A DNA stretch of 5,550 bases, from the NCBI GenBank assembly GCA_002360325.1, contig DEQG01000086.1, positions 30,732-36,281 of the forward strand. The letters run 5' to 3'. This document shows, one piece after another, positions 1-3,714 of the stretch. The translations under genes and the position numbers were made by a program. The notes below the pieces were generated by a model. The model worked only from the letters and a program-made list of their open reading frames with translations, made no database searches and had not been told where the DNA came from. Every line of letters begins with the position of its first letter. The first letter of the stretch is position 1. This DNA comes from Salinicoccus sp. UBA3372 (GTDB lineage Bacteria; Bacillota; Bacilli; Staphylococcales; Salinicoccaceae).

Positions 1-3
1 TTA

Positions 4-32
4 TTGTATTTTATTAAAATATGTTGTATATT
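4..32 (+). promoter_or_regulatory. Putative sigma-A promoter of the DUF2975-regulator unit
   Basis: A TTGTAT -35 box (4-9) and a TATATT -10 box (27-32) are separated by exactly 17 bases, 29 bases before the first start codon. The -10 box overlaps two short inverted repeats, AATAT/ATATT (18-22 and 28-32) and TTGGT/ACCAA (31-35 and 43-47), which could be operator half-sites. The boxes are seen directly; promoter activity and operator function are inferred. Confidence 0.55.
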
Positions 33-61
33 GGTACTACTAACCAAAGGAGGTTTTACTG

Positions 62-709
62 ATGACAGAAAACGCAGTAATCCATAAACGATTCAGTACG
101 ATGGTTAAAGTGCTTTACGTTCTTTCCTATGTCCCTCTCACAATTTTGATACTCGGTGTTCTTGCAGTACTCGCCGGAATTGTTATCGTGCCGTTTATAC
201 CATTAAATCTGATTGAAGACAGAATGACACAGATGCCCATTGTCGGAACATACGAAAGTACAGGTTTAACATTGGAAATTACTGAAGCCTACCTGGAAAC
301 AATCAGTCTGGATCAGACTGCAATCATGCTCGTACTGGTATCACAATTCTTTTATCTCATTGCCGTTGCTCTGATTTTATTTTTCATCAACAGATGGCTG
401 CATAACTTAAAACATGGTGATATTTTCACACTTAAGAACAGCCGCTTCATAGAACTCGCCGGATATACTTTAATGATATTTACAATAATTGATGCACTGG
501 CAAAACTGGCTGTACAAAATCTAATGATGCAGACATTCTCCGTAATGGAAATTTCTGCAGAACTGAATGAGCAGTTCACATTTTCTTTCGATCAGCTGAG
601 CCTTGACTTCAATCTTATGATATTATTCAGTGGTGTTATCATATGGATTCTTGCCAAAGTATTTAAATACGGTGCTTTTCTGCAGGAAGAATACGATGCA
701 ACAGTTTAG
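62..709 (+). CDS. DUF2975 family membrane protein (YoaS-like)
   Basis: This 215-residue integral membrane protein is probably in the cytoplasmic membrane. Four hydrophobic segments can be seen at about residues 16-44, 86-109, 131-152 and 183-202. A soluble loop of about 40 residues lies between the first two, and both ends look cytoplasmic. The stretch LKHGDIFTLKN (about 116-126) and the tail KYGAFLQEEYDATV are typical of DUF2975 proteins as I recall them. The start is well supported: AAAGGAGG (46-53) sits 8 bases before the ATG. The stop is 14 bases before the next gene, a small YozG-type helix-turn-helix protein; the same pairing is known in Bacillus subtilis (yoaS-yozG), so the two are very likely co-transcribed and act together. 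The biochemical function is unknown. No catalytic residues or transporter motif are visible. Confidence 0.88.
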   Translation: MTENAVIHKRFSTMVKVLYVLSYVPLTILILGVLAVLAGIVIVPFIPLNLIEDRMTQMPIVGTYESTGLTLEITEAYLETISLDQTAIMLVLVSQFFYLIAVALILFFINRWLHNLKHGDIFTLKNSRFIELAGYTLMIFTIIDALAKLAVQNLMMQTFSVMEISAELNEQFTFSFDQLSLDFNLMILFSGVIIWILAKVFKYGAFLQEEYDATV

Positions 710-723
710 AGAGGGTGGTTAAC

Positions 724-942
724 ATGATAATAGTCAGACTTGACAGAGTGCTCGCAGACAGAAAGATGCCACTTGGAAAACTGGCCGATGAAATCGGTGT
801 ATCCATCGTCAATCTTTCAAATTTGAAAACCGGAAAAGTGAAGGCAGTCAGATTCTCAACTTTGGATGCAATATGTAAGGCACTCGACTGCCAACCGGGA
901 GACATCCTGGAATACGCTCCGGAAGATACTGCAGGAAGTTAG
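724..942 (+). CDS. YozG-type XRE/Cro-CI helix-turn-helix regulator
   Basis: This 72-residue protein is almost entirely one Cro/CI-type DNA-binding domain. The helix-turn-helix spans about residues 17-38 (KLADEIGVSIVNLSNLKTGK). It is followed by RFSTLDAICKALDCQPGDIL, the hallmark of the short YozG class that accompanies DUF2975 membrane proteins. I chose the ATG at 724 because it has GAGGGTGG (711-718) just upstream and gives the usual family N-terminus MIIVRLDRVL. An in-frame GTG at 715 lies inside that ribosome binding site. The 14-base gap to the upstream gene indicates one operon. The likely role is a cytoplasmic repressor, possibly of its own operon, but the target is not shown by the sequence. 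No ligand domain is present, so any signal may come through the membrane partner; that is inference. Confidence 0.9.
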   Translation: MIIVRLDRVLADRKMPLGKLADEIGVSIVNLSNLKTGKVKAVRFSTLDAICKALDCQPGDILEYAPEDTAGS

Positions 943-956
943 AAAGCTCGAAATAT

Positions 957-985
957 TTGCACTCTTCTATAAATAGTTATAAGAT
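957..985 (+). promoter_or_regulatory. Putative sigma-A promoter of the YneR-like gene
   Basis: TTGCAC (957-962) and TAAGAT (980-985) are separated by 17 bases, 42 bases before the ATG at 1028. A short inverted repeat, TATAA/TTATA (968-972 and 977-981), lies across the spacer and the -10 box. No hairpin terminator is visible between the preceding regulator gene and this promoter, so read-through from the upstream operon is also possible. Confidence 0.6.
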
Positions 986-1027
986 AAAATCAATGATAGG
1001 TTGCCATCAACATTAGGAGTGTGTGAT

Positions 1028-1324
1028 ATGAAGCTTACAGTAACAGACAATGCATTAAACTGGTTTAAAGAAGAAGTGGAGTTGGAATCCGGAAACAAGG
1101 TGCGTTTTATTGTCCAAATATACGGTGACAGTAAAATCCGCGAAGGCTATTCGCTCGCTTTTACACTGGATAAAGATGACAGAAAAAAAGCAGTGGAATA
1201 CGAAAAAGACGGTATTGAGTTTTATATCAATGAATCTGATCTATGGTTTTTTGATGGCTATGATTTATCAGTTGAATATGATGAAGAAAAAGATGAAGTT
1301 TTGTTCGAATATATAGAACAATAA
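1028..1324 (+). CDS. HesB/YneR-family protein lacking the cluster-binding cysteines
   Basis: This 98-residue small acidic cytoplasmic protein resembles Bacillus YneR, which databases place in the HesB/IscA (Fe-S biosynthesis) fold family. Matching features are the start MKLTVTDNALNWFKEE, the central VRFIVQIYGDSKIREGYSLAF, and DLWFFDGYDLSVEYDEEKDE near residues 71-90. True A-type Fe-S carriers use three conserved cysteines. This protein has no cysteine at all, so direct cluster or iron transfer through the canonical site is not expected and its role is unknown. The ATG at 1028 is chosen because AGGAG (1015-1019) is 8 bases upstream; an in-frame TTG at 1001 would lie upstream of that ribosome binding site. 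The gene has its own candidate promoter and its own terminator, so it is probably monocistronic. The family call is firm; the function is open. Confidence 0.88.
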   Translation: MKLTVTDNALNWFKEEVELESGNKVRFIVQIYGDSKIREGYSLAFTLDKDDRKKAVEYEKDGIEFYINESDLWFFDGYDLSVEYDEEKDEVLFEYIEQ

Positions 1325-1326
1325 GT

Positions 1327-1362
1327 AAATGAGAGCCGTTTAAAAGCGGTTCTCATTTCTTT
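1327..1362 (+). terminator. Intrinsic terminator after the YneR-like gene
   Basis: AAATGAGAGCCG (1327-1338) pairs with CGGTTCTCATTT (1347-1358) as a 12-bp stem with one G-U pair and an 8-base loop. A T-rich tail (to 1362) follows, and the hairpin begins 2 bases after the stop codon. The A-rich left flank could let it work in both directions. It separates this gene from the riboswitch transcript downstream. Confidence 0.88.
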
Positions 1363-1390
1363 ATGCATTTGATATTTCAATCTTAAATAA

Positions 1391-1418
1391 GTGTAATAGT
1401 AGTTGTACGACATACAAT
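1391..1418 (+). promoter_or_regulatory. Weak candidate promoter for the riboswitch transcript
   Basis: TACAAT (1413-1418) is a good -10 box placed so that transcription would begin near 1425, a few bases before the riboswitch P1 stem. The best -35 candidate is GTGTAA (1391-1396) with 16-bp spacing, which is poor. The -10 call rests largely on its position relative to the aptamer. Confidence 0.38.
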
Positions 1419-1430
1419 AAAATAGCGAAA

Positions 1431-1531
1431 TTTATTTAGAGCAAGTGGAGGGATTTGGCCCTATGAAACTTCAGCAGCAGACTCATTATGAGCACTGTGC
1501 TACTTCCAACAAGTATAACTTGAGAGATAAG
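1431..1531 (+). ncRNA. SAM-I (S-box) riboswitch aptamer
   Basis: This is an S-box leader that binds S-adenosylmethionine and normally switches off methionine, cysteine or SAM genes by termination. The conserved core is readable in order: AGAG (1438-1441), GGAGGGA (1447-1453), GGCCC then TATGAAA (1457-1468), TTCAGCA (1470-1476), and GTGCTACTTCC (1497-1507). Stems can be drawn. P1 pairs TTTATT (1431-1436) with GATAAG (1526-1531). P3 pairs GCA/TGC, CAG/CTG and CTCA/TGAG between 1474 and 1500. P4 is CAAG/CTTG (1510-1513 and 1519-1522). The total length of about 100 bases is normal for the class. Deviations from my recalled consensus are small: GCAGC instead of GCAAC, and CTACTTCC instead of CTAATTCC. 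The aptamer call is strong. What it regulates is unclear, because no metabolic gene follows. Confidence 0.93.
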
Positions 1532-1549
1532 ACATATATACATTGGAAT

Positions 1550-1577
1550 GCTCTTCTTTTAAAGTTGAGCTTTTTTT
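1550..1577 (+). terminator. Riboswitch expression-platform terminator
   Basis: GCTC (1550-1553) pairs with GAGC (1567-1570), then a TT/TT internal loop, then CTT/AAG (1556-1558 and 1562-1564). Seven T residues follow directly (1571-1577). The stem is modest but the T run is strong. A competing antiterminator can be drawn between GAGAG (1522-1526, part of the aptamer's 3' side) and CTCTT (1551-1555), so SAM binding, which stabilises P1, would free the terminator. That gives the usual SAM-off logic; it is inferred from pairing drawn by hand. Confidence 0.72.
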
Positions 1578-1610
1578 ATTGGAAAATATCCGGTAAGGGA
1601 GGTGCGGAAG

Positions 1611-1673
1611 ATGCATTCCAAAAGAAAAGAGATTGTTACTGAAAAGTACGATATCCTCAGAATGGATTTTTGA
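1611..1673 (+). CDS. Putative riboswitch-controlled micropeptide or gene remnant
   Basis: This 20-residue reading frame starts at an ATG preceded by AGGGAGGTG (1596-1604), one of the best ribosome binding sites in the window, at normal spacing. It begins MHSKRKEIVTEKYD and is highly charged with no hydrophobic segment. It ends at a TGA formed at the end of a run of five T (1667-1671). If that run were four T, the frame would continue as EQAKKSETFELKMI to a stop at 1714-1716, giving 34 residues and ending just before the terminator. It is therefore a true micropeptide, a frameshifted short gene, a leader peptide, or the stump of a deleted SAM-regulated gene. I recognise no homologue. Position behind the riboswitch and the ribosome binding site are the only support. 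Confidence 0.42.
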   Translation: MHSKRKEIVTEKYDILRMDF

Positions 1674-1719
1674 GCAGGCGAAAAAAAGCGAGACATTCGA
1701 ATTGAAAATGATATGAGAA

Positions 1720-1750
1720 AACCCTCCAAAGCCCGGAGGGTTAATTTTTT
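1720..1750. terminator. Bidirectional intrinsic terminator between convergent units
   Basis: AACCCTCC (1720-1727) pairs perfectly with GGAGGGTT (1735-1742) around a 7-base loop. On the + strand a T run follows (1745-1750), ending the riboswitch transcript. On the - strand TTTTCTC follows, ending the DinB/YaiI transcript. The stop codon of the YaiI-like gene (1741-1743) is built into the stem, so that gene and its terminator overlap. Confidence 0.88.
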
Positions 1751-2181
1751 ATCGTATCTTGGAACAACTTTAAAAAAGCCAGCTGATCGTCCTTTGAAAA
1801 AGGTTTCGGACCTTTCGTCCTGCCGCCGCCCTGTCTGATGGCCGCACTGATATGACGGGTGTTCAAAAGATGGCCGATATTCATCTCATCATACTCAAAA
1901 CCTTTATGATGAAGCACTTTCGTCCCTTTCGGCAGAAGGAGTGATGCAAGCCCATAATCCTGGGTGACGACAATATCATCCTTTGATGCGAGGGCAACGA
2001 TTTTAAAATCCGCTGCATCCCGGCCTGCATCCACATAAATCGTCTCCACATGTGCAGGCACATCCTGATTGGAAAAGTGCGAGATGCTGGAAACAAGCGT
2101 GACCGGGATTTCTTTATCTTTAGTTTCTTTGAATATAATATCCTTTACAGGACATGCATCCGCATCGACGATGATTTTCAT
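1741..2181 (-). CDS. YaiI/YqxD family protein (DUF188)
   Basis: This 146-residue protein has the full length usual for the YaiI/YqxD family, which is assigned to the PIN-like nuclease fold. Family signatures are present in order: [10 protein letters not shown] (3-12), a second acidic patch VDAGRDAAD (50-58), [10 protein letters not shown] (71-80), and [11 protein letters not shown] (118-128). The aspartates D6, D8, D55, D58 and D75 could form a PIN-like metal site, but nuclease activity has not been established for the family as far as I know. It lies 31 bases downstream of the DinB-like gene on the same strand, so the two are probably co-transcribed. The ATG at 2181 is preceded by a GGCGGGTG-type ribosome binding site and fits the family N-terminus. 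Its stop lies inside the shared terminator. The family is certain; the function is not. Confidence 0.93.
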   Translation of the reverse strand: MKIIVDADACPVKDIIFKETKDKEIPVTLVSSISHFSNQDVPAHVETIYVDAGRDAADFKIVALASKDDIVVTQDYGLASLLLPKGTKVLHHKGFEYDEMNIGHLLNTRHISAAIRQGGGRTKGPKPFSKDDQLAFLKLFQDTIKN

Positions 2182-2212
2182 AATAGTGCACCCGCCTTTC
2201 TGCTGATAATGA

Positions 2213-2695
2213 TTACATATCAGACTTCCATTTATTATCTATCACTTTTCTTATAAAAACAATCTGCCCAATATGATAAGAATTATGTGCAGCTGCATTA
2301 CTGATCAATTCCCACCATTTTGCGTCTATCGGGAAGCCGGCGACACTTTCATCCAATTGAGTTTCATCCAGCAGTTCATCCCAATGCAGCAGCAGTTCAA
2401 TCAGTTCGTTCCTTTTATTTTCAAAAGAAGTACTATCATGATTTAAAAATGTTTCATCATTATCCATCATTTCTACACTTTTAAAATCTTTATGTTCATA
2501 ACGTTGCTGCCACGTCCTGTTCCAATAAATCAGGTGATTCACTAATTCGAAAATTGTCATTGCTTCCGGATGGACTTTAAAGTCCGCATCCTGTTCGGTT
2601 AAATCCTGTAAAGCGACACTAAGCGGCGCGTAAAAACTCGGATCATCTGCATTAGCCTGAAATTGGCTGATTAACAACTCCCTGACATGTGTCAT
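2213..2695 (-). CDS. DinB family protein (putative metal-dependent enzyme)
   Basis: This 160-residue cytoplasmic protein has the DinB/YfiT four-helix-bundle pattern. The three metal-ligand histidines expected for the family are visible: H54 in LVNHLIYW (51-58), and H137 and H141 in [12 protein letters not shown] (135-145). The closing HIGQI motif is characteristic. Members are damage-inducible proteins in Bacillus or thiol-dependent transferases (bacillithiol S-transferases) in Gram-positives. A bacillithiol-linked detoxification role is possible in this lineage but is not shown by the sequence. The start is firm: AAAGGGG lies 7 bases upstream of the ATG at 2695. The gene is first in a likely two-gene unit with the YaiI-like gene and has a good promoter upstream. 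I see no LexA-type site near the promoter, so SOS control is not supported. Confidence 0.9.
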   Translation of the reverse strand: MTHVRELLISQFQANADDPSFYAPLSVALQDLTEQDADFKVHPEAMTIFELVNHLIYWNRTWQQRYEHKDFKSVEMMDNDETFLNHDSTSFENKRNELIELLLHWDELLDETQLDESVAGFPIDAKWWELISNAAAHNSYHIGQIVFIRKVIDNKWKSDM

Positions 2696-2761
2696 TATAA
2701 AACCCCTTTAAGTTTTTTGCCTGTTGGCTTTAGCAATATAACACTATCCATCTGTTTTATA

Positions 2762-2790
2762 ATTGTAATATCACTTTAAATGAATGTCTA
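2762..2790 (-). promoter_or_regulatory. Putative sigma-A promoter of the DinB-YaiI unit
   Basis: Read on the - strand, TAGACA (2785-2790) and TACAAT (2762-2767) are separated by 17 bases; each hexamer differs from consensus at one position. The start codon lies about 65 bases further on. No conserved leader RNA structure is apparent in between. Confidence 0.62.
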
Positions 2791-2822
2791 TAATACGTAA
2801 ATTCTCTCTTCACAAAATAAGC

Positions 2823-2844
2823 CTTTGAAACATGCGTTTCAAAG
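2823..2844 (-). terminator. Terminator of the hydrolase transcript
   Basis: CTTTGAAAC and GTTTCAAAG (2823-2831 and 2836-2844) form a perfect 9-bp stem with a 4-base loop. On the - strand it is followed by GCTTATTTTG, a moderately T-rich tail. It lies 44 bases after the hydrolase stop codon and before the next promoter, which fits transcription termination. The stem is AT-rich and the tail imperfect, so efficiency may be partial. Confidence 0.68.
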
Positions 2845-2888
2845 ACTCATTCATGTCAAACCAACTATCCAGCAGGCAGAACCTAAAA

Positions 2889-3650
2889 CTATGCCCTGTC
2901 GAGCCAATTTCTGAGTTCAACATTAAATTTATAAGGATTGATGATATTCCATGCATGGACTTCATCATCTATAATCTTACCTTCCGCATTCGGCATAACT
3001 TTCGGGAAAGCTGTGACTGAATTTCTGATCGCCCGCGATTCCCGGCTGCCGGCCAATACTTTCACCGGTACTGTAACATGTTGAAATTTATCATCCACTT
3101 CAAGCTTGAATACTTCTCTTACAATTTCCTTATAAGTTTCAATATTCATCTGACGAACATTTTCTTTAAATACTTCATTCAGAGAATCGTTTAATTTATA
3201 GTAATCCCTGCCTACTTTATTCAATCGCGATTCATTGTTCCGCATTTTACCCATTGACCATGCCTGCATTCGCGCCTGAAGATTAATGGCAAATCTGTTC
3301 GTTACCGGGCTTACAGCTATACCGCTGACGAAAGCACTGTCTGCCAGACTCAGGTGCTTCAGAAGCATTTCCATCACTACATTACCACCGAGTGACAGCC
3401 CCACCAGATGAACTGTCTGATCTGTGGCTCTTTCCTCGATTATCCGGGCAATTTTATCGCCGGTATCTTCCAATGATATCCACTGTATCTCCCTGCTTTT
3501 GCCGTGTTCAGGCAGATCTACAGCGATACAATGATAGTCACTGAATGCCTCGGATTGATACGTCCACATCCATTCTCCGGCGCCGATTCCATGAATGAAC
3601 AAAATGACCGGTCTGCCCTGTGTGCCGCTCTCCTTAAAGTGCAAGTCCAT
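2889..3650 (-). CDS. Alpha/beta-fold hydrolase
   Basis: This 253-residue cytoplasmic enzyme has the alpha/beta hydrolase fold. The HG oxyanion motif is in LFIHGIGAG (17-25). The nucleophile elbow GLSLGG (84-89) gives Ser86, and His232 in DEVHAWN is the likely catalytic histidine near the C-terminus. The acid is less clear: E204 in AGSRES, after the sixth strand, is the best candidate where many relatives have Asp. The substrate cannot be told; esterase, lipase or haloperoxidase-like relatives are all possible. I chose the ATG at 3650 because AGGATGTG lies about 7 bases before it; the upstream in-frame ATG at 3662 abuts the ribosome binding site and would add only four residues. It follows topB by 64 bases with no terminator or clear promoter between, so read-through from topB is likely. 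Confidence 0.9.
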   Translation of the reverse strand: MDLHFKESGTQGRPVILFIHGIGAGEWMWTYQSEAFSDYHCIAVDLPEHGKSREIQWISLEDTGDKIARIIEERATDQTVHLVGLSLGGNVVMEMLLKHLSLADSAFVSGIAVSPVTNRFAINLQARMQAWSMGKMRNNESRLNKVGRDYYKLNDSLNEVFKENVRQMNIETYKEIVREVFKLEVDDKFQHVTVPVKVLAGSRESRAIRNSVTAFPKVMPNAEGKIIDDEVHAWNIINPYKFNVELRNWLDRA

Positions 3651-3696
3651 TAATATACACATCCTTTGGGTTATGAATGGTTTTTCTTAACTTCAC
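3634..3696 (-). CDS. Possible 20-codon leader ORF overlapping the hydrolase start
   Basis: A GTG (3694-3696) preceded by GGAGG (3701-3705) opens a 20-codon frame starting VKLRKTIHNPKD. It runs out of frame across the hydrolase ATG and stops 12 bases beyond it. It could couple translation between topB and the hydrolase. The spacing of 4 bases is short, and such small frames also arise by chance, so this is a weak call. Confidence 0.18.
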   Translation of the reverse strand: MKLRKTIHNPKDVYINGLAL

Positions 3697-3714
3697 TCTG
3701 CCTCCAGGAACACA

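Noticed and set aside
352..579. A 75-codon - strand frame within the DUF2975 gene
   Set aside because: It is antisense to a well-supported membrane protein gene and has no ribosome binding site or recognisable domain.
1001..1324. Longer YneR-like protein starting at the TTG at 1001
   Set aside because: The ribosome binding site at 1015-1019 lies inside this extension, and family N-termini match the ATG at 1028.
1381..1580. T-box leader as an explanation of the structured region
   Set aside because: There is no T-box sequence (AGGGTGGNACCGCG-like) or specifier loop, whereas all main S-box motifs are present in order.
1445..1642. A 65-codon + strand reading frame from a GTG
   Set aside because: Its first third is the conserved core of the SAM-I riboswitch and it then crosses the terminator and T run. 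It has no ribosome binding site of its own, so it is a chance frame over structured RNA.
2823..2844. Perfect 9-bp inverted repeat as a mobile-element end or attachment site
   Set aside because: Its short loop, location just after a stop codon and T-rich - strand flank fit a terminator. There is no transposase and no target duplication nearby.
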